DNA from: Flavihumibacter fluvii | Lineage (GTDB): Bacteria > Bacteroidota > Bacteroidia > Chitinophagales > Chitinophagaceae | Direction of reading: 5' to 3' | DNA: 64,000 nucleotides | Assembly (NCBI RefSeq): GCF_018595675.2 | Contig: NZ_CP092333.1 | Location: 2,628,001-2,692,000, forward strand | Part shown: positions 18,528 through 26,804 of the stretch, in pieces | How the letters are laid out: the number at the start of each line of letters is the position of its first letter | Position numbering within the stretch: position 1 is the stretch's first letter | Made by a program: the position numbers and the translations under genes | The notes under the pieces: model-generated | Told to the model about the DNA's origin: nothing | The model's database searches: none | The model's input: the letters and a program-made list of their open reading frames with translations, nothing else

Positions 18528-20759
18528 TTATTCTACTGCATCTGCTTGCAGCACAACGCTTGTCCTTTGCAATGTAACATTGGGATTGTAGCCAATTTTC
18601 ATCAGGAAATCACCGGAATATACCCGGGTATCAGAAACAGCAGATGTACTTCCCGGATAAAGGTTGATCTCCTTTACCGTATAATGCTTATCAGGATCCA
18701 ATCCTTTCAAAACAACAGGGGTTACCGTTGCCGTTATTTTATACCGGCTGTTCACCAGGTAATTAAACATGATGGCTCTCTTTTTATCCTTACTAACAAA
18801 CATGAGTGCAGAAATATCTGACTCGTGCGGATTTACCAGCCTATACTGGTCACCGTGCCAGACAATATCTTTAAATGTATGATAGTTCTGTACAGCCGAT
18901 TGGGCAAATGCCCGATCAGTGGCACTCAGGTTGCTGGTGACAATATCAAAGCCCAGCTTTCCCATACTGGCCACATCAATCCTGAATTTCAGGGGTTGCC
19001 GGCCCCAATCGGTGACATGGTTATCGGTTACAATAGCCGGAAAAAAATAAGAATAATCCCATTGCTGGTAGATCCGTTCTATGGGATCGGTATCATCACT
19101 TGGCCAGAATTCCGTGAAATATTTCAAGAGCTCATAATCGCCGCGGCCACCGCCACCAGAACACAACATCATCGGCACCATGGGATACCTGGCGCGGATC
19201 CTTTGCAACACGTTATATAATCCTTTCACATATTCAACATTCAAATGCGATTGTGGCAAACCCTTTTTTTGCAGGTAGGGTGAATACGCATTATAGATGA
19301 CCGCATTACAATCCCATTTGATGAAAGCCAGTTGAGGATTTTTAGTAAATAAATTGTCCACTATCCCGAAAACGAAATTCTGTACTTCCGGGTTGGCCAG
19401 GTCCAGGACTAGTTGGTTCCTGAAATATTTCTCAGGCCGCAGTGGTTGCCTGATGACCCAGTCAAGGTGCTTCTCATACAATTCACTTTTGGGATTAACC
19501 ATTTCCGGTTCCAGCCAGATACCAAATTTCAATCCTTCTTTTTTGGCTTCGCTAACCAGGTAGCCTATCCCACTGGGCAATTTTTTTACATTCTCCTGCC
19601 AGTCACCTAAACCGGCTGTATCGCCATTCCTGGGATGCTTATTGCCAAACCAGCCATCATCCAACAGGAACATATCAACCCCTAATTCCCTCGCTCCTTT
19701 AAATAATCCTTTTAATTTATTCTCATCAAAATTAAAATAAGTGGCTTCCCAATTGTTCAGCAGGGTAAGACGTTCACCTTCACCATCCAGCACCCTGTAT
19801 TTGCGGGCCCAGTTGTGCAAACCGCGACTGGCTTCGCCGGTTCCAGAATTTGATAATGCATATATGAGTGAAGGTGTTTTGAAAACCTGGTTGGCAGGTA
19901 GCGTATATGCAGATTCATATGGATTTACACCTGCAATAACACGGAGGTTCCTGTAGGAATCAATTTCAAAATCAAGCTTGAAATTTCCAGGCCAGGCAAG
20001 CTGGCCAATCATCACGGCCCCTTCATTTTCAGCTGCTGGTTTACCAAACGAAAGTATAAAGTTGGAGGATTGCAATAACATTGCCCGGGTGCCTAATTTG
20101 GAATCTACCGACCTCAATCCGGGTAATAATTTTGTTTCTCCAGGCTGCATTTCCCGCGCCCAGCCGCTGTTATACGTAGTAAGGTAAAAATCCTTATTAG
20201 TGAAATAAAGATTGGCCGATGCATATTTACGGAGAATTACTGAACCTTTTTCAGCATGCTGTACCTCTGCCCATTGCTCAATTACATTTTCCTTCTTCCA
20301 AACCTTATAACACAAACTTACCTGGAATGCATACAAGGGATCCTTTAAGATAATAGTGGTCAGCGAACTATTGCTATCAATATGCAGTATATCATGTCGC
20401 AGGTATTTCAGTTCAAGGGATTGATTACCATCAGCATGTGTAACCTGCATAGCTGGTTCAGACAAATTCCAGGTTCCCGATGGCGTATATGCTGCATCAT
20501 AAATCCCGGAATTGTCATCATTGAAATTATTACCCGCTGATACCACTTCGTATTCGCCCGGATCCGCCAATGGCTTTCCAAAGTAAACCGTATGCAAAAG
20601 ATTGCTTTTGTCTGTTTGTAAAACAATGGCATGGTTATCTGTTACAATAGGTATCGTAACAGGTTGTGCTGCCAGGCTCGCCGTTATAAATAGTAAGCCT
20701 GGGAGAAGTACTATTTTTACAGGGCATTTGGGAAAAAAGAATGATTTCATTGTTTTCAT
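18528..20759 (-). CDS. Exported alpha-galactosidase, GH36
   Basis: A 743-residue secreted enzyme with a signal peptide ending SLAAQ. The N-terminal supersandwich is followed by a TIM barrel with FLLDDGWFG (364-372), GIWLEPEMV, the nucleophile D483 in KWDCN, and the acid/base aspartate in WPSDDTDP near 555. A C-terminal beta-domain closes the chain. GH36 removes terminal alpha-galactose (or alpha-GalNAc) from oligosaccharides or glycans. It is the last gene of a tight minus-strand operon behind a serine hydrolase (8-base gap), ThuA-like and isomerase genes, so it probably feeds galactose or the debranched aglycone into those steps. Confidence 0.92.
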   Translation of the reverse strand: MKTMKSFFFPKCPVKIVLLPGLLFITASLAAQPVTIPIVTDNHAIVLQTDKSNLLHTVYFGKPLADPGEYEVVSAGNNFNDDNSGIYDAAYTPSGTWNLSEPAMQVTHADGNQSLELKYLRHDILHIDSNSSLTTIILKDPLYAFQVSLCYKVWKKENVIEQWAEVQHAEKGSVILRKYASANLYFTNKDFYLTTYNSGWAREMQPGETKLLPGLRSVDSKLGTRAMLLQSSNFILSFGKPAAENEGAVMIGQLAWPGNFKLDFEIDSYRNLRVIAGVNPYESAYTLPANQVFKTPSLIYALSNSGTGEASRGLHNWARKYRVLDGEGERLTLLNNWEATYFNFDENKLKGLFKGARELGVDMFLLDDGWFGNKHPRNGDTAGLGDWQENVKKLPSGIGYLVSEAKKEGLKFGIWLEPEMVNPKSELYEKHLDWVIRQPLRPEKYFRNQLVLDLANPEVQNFVFGIVDNLFTKNPQLAFIKWDCNAVIYNAYSPYLQKKGLPQSHLNVEYVKGLYNVLQRIRARYPMVPMMLCSGGGGRGDYELLKYFTEFWPSDDTDPIERIYQQWDYSYFFPAIVTDNHVTDWGRQPLKFRIDVASMGKLGFDIVTSNLSATDRAFAQSAVQNYHTFKDIVWHGDQYRLVNPHESDISALMFVSKDKKRAIMFNYLVNSRYKITATVTPVVLKGLDPDKHYTVKEINLYPGSTSAVSDTRVYSGDFLMKIGYNPNVTLQRTSVVLQADAVE

Positions 20760-20767
20760 ATAGCAAA

Positions 20768-22069
20768 TTAGTCATCAATGGACTGATAGATCATTTGGCG
20801 AAATACACTGCTTAGGTTATCTCCTTTGGTAGACTGGGTTTGTTTCATAATAACTCCAATCACTTTTTCTTTGGGATCAGCAAAATAACTTGTATTAAAA
20901 TAACCACCCCAGGTAAAAGTGCCTTCACTGCCTGATCCGCCACTGGCTGCACCCACTGCTGTTTGAACGCCGAATGCAAGTCCGTAAAAACTATCTGAAC
21001 GCTGCGGGTTACCCAACAGCGTATCGGTTTGATTAGACAGGATCGCGTTGATAGTCGGACGGCTTAATATCCTTTTACCACCAAGCTCGCCCCCGTTCAG
21101 GTACATCTGCAGGAAGGTGGCATAATCCCTTGCCGTACTGGATAATCCAGCGCCACCAGAGTAGAATGTCTTTGCCCCTGTTATTGGATAGTTCGGGTCG
21201 TAAAATGTAACCGGGTACCGTTCCCATTCGCCTGTCTTACCAGGCCTTTGGACCGCAACCAGGCGGGCGGATTTACTGTCCGGGAGATAAAAATATGTAT
21301 CCTGCATACCAAGTGGTTCAAACAGCCTTTTCTTCAGAAAATCACTGAAGCTCATTCCAGAAACAACTTCAATAAAATAACCCAGCACATCAAGCCCCTC
21401 TGAATAGGTAAATTTCTCACCTGGATTATGGTGCAGGGGTAGTTTAGCCAGCTTGCGCACGCTTTCTCCTATGGTTACGGGTTCGGTGGTGAAGAGATCG
21501 GTGATTCCTGCTTTTTTATAGATCGCCTTAAATCGTTCGTCCCCGTCAATTTCACCATACCCGAGCCCGGAAGTATGCGTTAATAATTGCCTTATGGTTA
21601 TTTCGCTCTTTGCAGGTTCAGTGGTATAACTGGTATCAGTAAACGTAAATGATTTGATCAGTGTCGGGTTCTTGAATTCAGGGATATATTTTGAAATAGG
21701 ATCATCCAGCTGGAATTTCCCTTCTTCCCAAAGCATCATCACTGCTGTGGATGTGATGGCCTTGCTCATAGATGCGATCCGGAAAATATCATCTTTCTTC
21801 ATGGGCCGGTTGGCAGGATTATCCGCCATTCCAAATGATTTGTAATAAACGATCTTGCCATTACGGATGACTATCGCAGCTACACCCGGCACATCCTTAT
21901 TATTGACGGCTTGCTGGAAAATCTGGTCCATCCTGGCCAGGCGTTCCGCCGACATGCCGGCAGATTCTGGTGATCCATCAACCAGTGCCGGGGAATTTTT
22001 GAGTGATTTTGTCTGCGAAAATCCTGCCAGGCATAAAGTGAGCAGTAGCAGTGTCAGTAGTTTTTTCAT
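20768..22069 (-). CDS. Exported serine hydrolase, class C beta-lactamase / CubicO-like
   Basis: A 433-residue secreted protein with a signal peptide ending FSQT. The catalytic S-x-x-K is S100-M-S-K103 in IASMSKAITS, followed by a LLTHTSGLGYGE segment and the YSEGLDVLGY motif at the Tyr position. Family members include esterases, D-aminopeptidases and penicillin-binding-like proteins, and most are not antibiotic-resistance enzymes. It lies between GH36 (8 bases) and ThuA-like (5 bases), so esterase activity on an acylated sugar is a reasonable guess. The terminal KTG box is replaced by the GGYFNTSYF region, as in many CubicO-type esterases. Confidence 0.87.
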   Translation of the reverse strand: MKKLLTLLLLTLCLAGFSQTKSLKNSPALVDGSPESAGMSAERLARMDQIFQQAVNNKDVPGVAAIVIRNGKIVYYKSFGMADNPANRPMKKDDIFRIASMSKAITSTAVMMLWEEGKFQLDDPISKYIPEFKNPTLIKSFTFTDTSYTTEPAKSEITIRQLLTHTSGLGYGEIDGDERFKAIYKKAGITDLFTTEPVTIGESVRKLAKLPLHHNPGEKFTYSEGLDVLGYFIEVVSGMSFSDFLKKRLFEPLGMQDTYFYLPDSKSARLVAVQRPGKTGEWERYPVTFYDPNYPITGAKTFYSGGAGLSSTARDYATFLQMYLNGGELGGKRILSRPTINAILSNQTDTLLGNPQRSDSFYGLAFGVQTAVGAASGGSGSEGTFTWGGYFNTSYFADPKEKVIGVIMKQTQSTKGDNLSSVFRQMIYQSIDD

Positions 22070-22074
22070 AACTG

Positions 22075-22914
22075 TCAGTTTTGTTTTGTTGTTTTTTTTG
22101 CCAGCCAGAAGAGGCCATCGATTACCAGTTTATTTTGAATGTCGTTATCAAATTGAAAAGATAATTCCTGATTAGTGCCATTTTCATAATCAATATCATT
22201 ATGGCCCATATTCAGGTAGAGCATCCTGTATTTCCTGTTTGTCCAAACAACAGGATAATATCCGGCATGCCAGATCTCATGAAGCTTTGGGCCGGTGCCA
22301 AGGGGAAAACTTGTACTGTCGATCGCAAGTAAAATTTCTATATCCTTATTTTGTGCCAGGTCCTTTTCCCAACTATACCATTCATTTGGCGAGGATCTGA
22401 AGGTTACCGGCAAATGCCTTGTTACCGGATGTTTTGGGTTTTCTATTCTTAGTATTGCCGATGTAGGCCGCCAGGTATTTCCCTTGTATTGTCCGGCCCC
22501 GATCAGCTCATTATGGTACCAGTCCCAATCCTGGTTGAATGCTGAAGGCGTTAATGCAAATCCCGCAAAATGAAAACCCATCCAGGCGCCGCCGCTTTCC
22601 ATGTATTGTCGAAAAGCTTTGCGTTGCGTAGCATTCTCCGGGCGGGAATCCAGGAATAAGACCACCTGGTACTTACTCAGGAAATCTTTATTGAGGTTAT
22701 TCCAGTCATTGGTCGAGTCGTACCGGAACTGGTATTTAACAGCCATTTCCGGGAACCATCGATTGGCTTCATGCACATAACTGATATGTGCAGCATCATT
22801 CTTTGCAGTAAAAAAAGCGATTACACTGAATTTAGGTTTTGCTTCCTGCGTAAATGCACATGTTATAATTACCAGGCAAAAAACGAAACATAGCTGTCTG
22901 CAGATTTGAATCAT
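22075..22914 (-). CDS. Exported ThuA-like protein
   Basis: A 279-residue protein with a signal peptide (about 1-23) and one ThuA-like (class I glutamine-amidotransferase fold) domain: the segments VVLFLDSRP, GGAWMGFHFAGFA, HPVTRHLP and PVVWTNRKYRMLYLNMGH are typical. ThuA family proteins accompany trehalose or 3-keto-disaccharide catabolism, but their chemistry is uncertain. It is separated by 10 bases from the upstream isomerase-fold gene and 5 bases from the serine hydrolase. The co-occurrence with isomerase/epimerase proteins matches known sugar-oxidation clusters. Confidence 0.82.
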   Translation of the reverse strand: MIQICRQLCFVFCLVIITCAFTQEAKPKFSVIAFFTAKNDAAHISYVHEANRWFPEMAVKYQFRYDSTNDWNNLNKDFLSKYQVVLFLDSRPENATQRKAFRQYMESGGAWMGFHFAGFALTPSAFNQDWDWYHNELIGAGQYKGNTWRPTSAILRIENPKHPVTRHLPVTFRSSPNEWYSWEKDLAQNKDIEILLAIDSTSFPLGTGPKLHEIWHAGYYPVVWTNRKYRMLYLNMGHNDIDYENGTNQELSFQFDNDIQNKLVIDGLFWLAKKTTKQN

Positions 22915-22924
22915 CAGGTCCTGG

Positions 22925-23884
22925 TTATTTTTTTAAACCGGATAAATAATCAATACTTTTTTTCAGGGATACTTCCGGATCGGCCACCATATCCTGCTCT
23001 ACAAAAAAGTGTTGTACACCGGCAGCTTTTGCCTTAGCGAGGATTGTCCTTAGATCCATTACCCCGCTTCCGGCGCTGGTCATGAATGGAAAAAGTGCGA
23101 TCCATTGCTGGGCATTTCCGCCATCTCCTGAAAAACGAACAGCTTTGGTCATATCCTTTACGTGCATGCAACGATACCGGTTCTTATATTTTGTGAGATA
23201 TTCCAGGGGATCCGCCCCACCTGCAATGGTCCAGAAAAGGTCCATTTCCAGGTAAACCAGGGCCGGATCGGTTCCATCCAGGATTATCTGAAGGGGCACT
23301 TGCCCATCGACCGGACTAATACCATAACCATGGTTGTGGTAGGTGAATTTTATCCCGTTCTTCCTGGCTGATTCGCCAATTCTATTGAAGTTTTCGGCAA
23401 TTTTTCTATAATCATCCAGCGTTTGCCTTATTTCGTCGGGGATGGCCGGTAAAACAACATAGGAAGTGCCGAGTTGGTGTGCAGCTTCCGCCAATTGTCC
23501 CATATTATTTTGCAGGGTATCAAGGTCTGTATGCATTGAAGGAACACTAAGTCCCTGATCAGCAAACATCTTTTTCACTTCAGGAATAGTATGTCCGAAG
23601 AATCCGCTCCCTGAAAAACCAAGGGCCGGTGTAACAGCATCCCATCTTTTCCTGGCAGGTTCGGTACTGAAAGGGTAAGGGCCGTATAACTCCACCTCTT
23701 TATATCCCATTTTCGATAGCATGGAAAGTGTTCCAGCCAGATCTTTTTCAAGCATTTTGGGCAATGAAAAAAAATTTATGCCGATGCTCTTTAGTAATGG
23801 TGCGGATAATATTGATTCCGGCAACAAAAAGGTACCGGCAGATAATGCGGCAGATTGCCGGATAAATTTCCTTCTGTTTACCAT
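22925..23884 (-). CDS. Exported sugar phosphate isomerase/epimerase-fold protein (Tat-type signal)
   Basis: A 319-residue TIM barrel of the AP_endonuc_2 (xylose isomerase-like) superfamily. The N-terminus MVNRRKFIRQSAALSAGTFLL is a clear twin-arginine-type leader. Metal-site candidates include the FTYHNHGYG histidines, LEMDLFW, RCMHVKDM and FVEQDM. Exported homologues are implicated in 3-keto-glycoside cleavage or keto-sugar isomerisation. A Tat leader fits a protein that loads metal and folds before export. It is the second gene of the operon, 107 bases after the related lipoprotein and 10 before ThuA-like. Confidence 0.83.
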   Translation of the reverse strand: MVNRRKFIRQSAALSAGTFLLPESILSAPLLKSIGINFFSLPKMLEKDLAGTLSMLSKMGYKEVELYGPYPFSTEPARKRWDAVTPALGFSGSGFFGHTIPEVKKMFADQGLSVPSMHTDLDTLQNNMGQLAEAAHQLGTSYVVLPAIPDEIRQTLDDYRKIAENFNRIGESARKNGIKFTYHNHGYGISPVDGQVPLQIILDGTDPALVYLEMDLFWTIAGGADPLEYLTKYKNRYRCMHVKDMTKAVRFSGDGGNAQQWIALFPFMTSAGSGVMDLRTILAKAKAAGVQHFFVEQDMVADPEVSLKKSIDYLSGLKK

Positions 23885-23991
23885 GGCGGCTGTTTTAAAA
23901 AGTTAGGGATAATAAGAAAAAAGATCATTGGACTGGTTCAGGCGACCCAAACAGTCCTATGATCATATAAAAAGGTTTTAACGGCGGTGAC

Positions 23992-24885
23992 TTATTTCAA
24001 CTGGGCAACCTGGTCATTGTAGAATTTTACAATTTCAATCACATCCGGCAGGTTGTGTTCCCAGTTTGATTCATGTTCAATCGAGAGCATGCCCTTAAAT
24101 TTCTGCCGTTTCAATTCCTGGAATACTTCAGGGAATTTGATTACACCTTTTCCAACAACAGTATCAGCTGCATCAACCTGTCCGAATGTTACTACATCCT
24201 TAAAATGTAATCCGTATACTTTGCCTTCCAGTTTTTTTAAGCAATCGACCGGATCCAGGCCATTCCTTGCCCAATGCCCCACATCCGCCAGCGCCCCAAT
24301 GTTTGGATGTCCGCTGCTGGCTTCCAGCACTGAATCAGGGCTCCAGTAATGACTTGGTTTCGGATGGTCATGTATGGCCAGTTTGATACCGAATGCACCG
24401 CCCAGGCTATCAATATAATTCCACTGGTCTTTGCGAGGTTCGCAGGTGATATAACTCAAGCCAAAATCTTTGGCGAGTTCAAAGGCTTTCAGCCATTCGT
24501 CATTGGTTTCAGGGGCTATAACACCCATCGCTGTAATACTGATCCCTTTTGATGAAAGCAACTGTTTTAGCTGGGCACGGGTTTCAGCAGACATTTTAGC
24601 GCCGAATTCACCCTTCATATTACCACCAAGTTTCTGGCCCCAGAAAGCTTCAATATTCTTTACACCGGCACTATCTACCTTATTAAGTGCGTCAGTAAAG
24701 CTAAATAACCTGAATGTCCACATTTGGACACCAATCTTCCAGTCAGCCGTTATAGCAGCTATATCTTCTGCTACAACGGTATCTTTAGCAGGCTCTGCTG
24801 TCTGGCTTGCAGGCTGTTCATTATTACATTGAGTAAAGGCCAGCGCCAGCAGGCATAAAAATCCGGCGAATGCAATTCGTTTCAT
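23992..24885 (-). CDS. Sugar phosphate isomerase/epimerase-fold lipoprotein
   Basis: A 297-residue TIM barrel of the same superfamily as the next gene, but lipid-anchored: the leader ends LAFTQC, giving a lipobox Cys near residue 20, followed by a Ser/Ala/Glu linker. Barrel landmarks are IGVQMWTFR, KLAIHDHPKPSHYW, ADVGHWARNGLDP, GLHFKDV and LSIEHE, with His/Glu/Asp positions suited to a divalent metal. It is the first gene of the operon running to GH36 and is divergent from the RidA gene, sharing the 137-base region 24886-25022. Two differently exported barrels in tandem suggest successive steps on a keto-sugar. Confidence 0.82.
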   Translation of the reverse strand: MKRIAFAGFLCLLALAFTQCNNEQPASQTAEPAKDTVVAEDIAAITADWKIGVQMWTFRLFSFTDALNKVDSAGVKNIEAFWGQKLGGNMKGEFGAKMSAETRAQLKQLLSSKGISITAMGVIAPETNDEWLKAFELAKDFGLSYITCEPRKDQWNYIDSLGGAFGIKLAIHDHPKPSHYWSPDSVLEASSGHPNIGALADVGHWARNGLDPVDCLKKLEGKVYGLHFKDVVTFGQVDAADTVVGKGVIKFPEVFQELKRQKFKGMLSIEHESNWEHNLPDVIEIVKFYNDQVAQLK

Positions 24886-24939
24886 GATAGGAGCATTAAT
24901 TTTTGAATTGGTAAGATAAATAAATTATGTACACGATTT

Positions 24940-24955
24940 GCACAAACGATTGCGC
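24940..24955. promoter_or_regulatory. Candidate LacI-type operator in divergent promoter region
   Basis: A 16-base imperfect palindrome (GCACAAACGATTGCGC; 12 of 16 positions symmetric) with a central CG, the usual look of LacI-family operators. It lies between the divergent starts at 24885 and 25023. The hexamer ACGATT recurs at 24933, 24946 and 24968, and ACGATC at 25009. On the minus strand it overlaps a TTTG that could be a Bacteroidota -33 box about 20 bases from TATTTATC. No regulator gene lies in the window, so this is a pattern, not a proven site. Confidence 0.35.
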
Positions 24956-25022
24956 TCAAAGCTTGGAACGATTTCCGGCTTAAAAAACGTAAATTCCGTT
25001 AATACTAAACGATCATATCGCC

Positions 25023-25484
25023 ATGCAAACAAAACGCAGATCCCTCTTAAAAAATCTATTGGCAGTTGTAGCCGGGGTAACCGGAGTAGGAATCAGTACC
25101 AACGCCCTAGGCAAAAATACACCGATGAAAGAATCAGGTAATATAACTTATGACCAGGATGTGCCACTTTTCTCCGGCCATACAAAACTTGGCAACATGG
25201 TGTTTATTGCAGGAAAAGGAGCCCATTTCCAGGGGGATGTGGCCGCTCACACTGACCATGTGCTGAAAGAATTGGAAAAGGAACTGAAACTGGCTGGCTC
25301 ATCCATGGAGAAAGTTCTAAAAGTTACCGTTTACCTGAATGATATAGCTGATTACAAAGCCATGAATGATACCTATAAAGGGCGTTTTGGTAAGAATCCG
25401 CCGGTTAGGTCAACTGTAGCTGTTGCCAAAGGTGGCGTTCCTGGTGATTCACTGGTGGAAATGGACTGTATCGCTTATATCTAA
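25023..25484 (+). CDS. Exported RidA-family enamine/imine deaminase
   Basis: A 153-residue protein. The N-terminus (MQTKRRSLLK, then a hydrophobic stretch to about residue 30) is a twin-arginine-type leader, unusual because RidA is normally cytosolic. The mature part has the RidA landmarks: GNMVFIAGKG, the VTVYLNDIADY helix, R129 in PPVRSTVAV (the carboxylate-binding Arg) and the closing VEMDCIAY. RidA hydrolyses the reactive enamines released by PLP-dependent ammonia-lyases. It is the first gene of a plus-strand operon and lies 37 bases ahead of the first of three exported PLP enzymes, which fits that role exactly. Confidence 0.88.
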   Translation: MQTKRRSLLKNLLAVVAGVTGVGISTNALGKNTPMKESGNITYDQDVPLFSGHTKLGNMVFIAGKGAHFQGDVAAHTDHVLKELEKELKLAGSSMEKVLKVTVYLNDIADYKAMNDTYKGRFGKNPPVRSTVAVAKGGVPGDSLVEMDCIAYI

Positions 25485-25521
25485 AGCAGTTGCATACACC
25501 TGAACAAACACATACCATAAC

Positions 25522-26739
25522 ATGAAACGCAGAGCAATACTAAAGGGCCTTTCCCTGATGCCTTTCGGCACTGGCCTTGCCGCAACAATGGCGCCCCTGG
25601 GTGCCGCTACGGCAGCTCCGGCTTCCAAAGGCCGAAATATTTTCAAAGAACTTGGCATACGTACTTTTATCAATGCGGCTGGTACTTATACTGCGATGAC
25701 CGGATCATTAATGCAGGACGAAGTGGTTGCTGCCATCCAAAATGCTTCAAAGGAATTCTGTTTATTAGATGAACTGCAGGACAAGGTCGGTGAAAAAATC
25801 GCCGCCCTGGTGCATGCCGAAGCCGCAGTTGTAACAGCCGGCTGTTTTTCAGCGATGACGCTCGGACTTGCCGGGGTACTCACCGGAAAGGACCAGCAAA
25901 AAGTAGAACAACTCCCCCACCTTGCGGGAACAACCATGAAGTCTGAGGTCATTATGCAGAAAGCCCATACCATTGGTTATTCCCATGCACTTACCAATAC
26001 TGGTTGCAACATTGTATATGTCGAAACGATTGCAGATGTGGAGAAAGCCATTAACGACAAGACCGCCCTGCTCTGGTTCCTGAATGTTCAATCAGACAGC
26101 GGATCAATAAACCATGAACAATGGGTGGCACTGGGCAGGAAATACAATATTCCAACAATGATCGACATTGCAGCGGATGTTCCGCCGGTTAGTAACCTAT
26201 GGAAATTCCATGACATGGGCTTTGACCTGGTTTGCGTTTCCGGCGGTAAAGCCATGCGGGGTCCGCAAAGCGCCGGCATCCTGATGGGCAAAAAGGACCT
26301 GGTCGCTGCTGCGAGGTTGAGCATGCCACCCAGAGGATCAACCATTGGGCGGGGTATGAAGGTCAATAAAGAAGAGATCATCGGAATGTATGTGGCCCTG
26401 GACAAATTCATCCATACAGACCATGAAAAGCTGTGGAAAGAATGGGAAAGCCGCATTGCAACCATGGAAGCCGCTGTTAAACCCTTAAAGGGTATCGCTA
26501 CAACTATTAAGGTTCCGCCACTTGGGAATGTTACACCTACACTGCATATTACCTGGGATAGTTCAGTGGTAAAACTGACTACTGCATCCTTGCAGGAAAA
26601 TTTACGGAATGGCAATCCTTCCATCGAAGTGATCGGTAGTGGTGATAACCATATTACCATCACTGCCTGGGTGATGCAACCTGGTGAAGAAAAATTAGTG
26701 GCAGCCCGTTTAAAAGAAGAATTTACTAAAGCAGTTTAG
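25522..26739 (+). CDS. Exported SelA-like PLP-dependent enzyme 1 (ammonia-lyase type)
   Basis: A 405-residue fold-type I PLP enzyme related to the EF_0838/DgaE branch of SelA-like proteins. The leader MKRRAILKGL...AAP looks twin-arginine dependent. Catalytic landmarks: NAAGTYTA near 51-58, the TAGCFSA phosphate-binding loop, D215 in MIDIAADV, and the PLP-binding K243 in VSGGKAMRGPQSAG. Known relatives eliminate ammonia from D-glucosaminate-type amino-sugar acids to give a 2-keto-3-deoxy acid. Close paralogue of the enzyme at 34514 (shared RGMKVNKEEIIGMYVA). Gaps: 37 bases after RidA, 65 before the PQQ/cytochrome gene. Substrate is inferred, not shown. Confidence 0.85.
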   Translation: MKRRAILKGLSLMPFGTGLAATMAPLGAATAAPASKGRNIFKELGIRTFINAAGTYTAMTGSLMQDEVVAAIQNASKEFCLLDELQDKVGEKIAALVHAEAAVVTAGCFSAMTLGLAGVLTGKDQQKVEQLPHLAGTTMKSEVIMQKAHTIGYSHALTNTGCNIVYVETIADVEKAINDKTALLWFLNVQSDSGSINHEQWVALGRKYNIPTMIDIAADVPPVSNLWKFHDMGFDLVCVSGGKAMRGPQSAGILMGKKDLVAAARLSMPPRGSTIGRGMKVNKEEIIGMYVALDKFIHTDHEKLWKEWESRIATMEAAVKPLKGIATTIKVPPLGNVTPTLHITWDSSVVKLTTASLQENLRNGNPSIEVIGSGDNHITITAWVMQPGEEKLVAARLKEEFTKAV

Positions 26740-26804
26740 CAGGAATTTTCAAAGCAAACATCTTCCTGCCTATTTGATCATAGAAATAAACTTACTGTCT
26801 ATTT

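Noticed and set aside
20768-22069. Serine hydrolase as a class C beta-lactamase resistance gene
   Set aside because: The KTG box is not seen and the operon is sugar-related; a CubicO-type esterase or peptidase is more likely.
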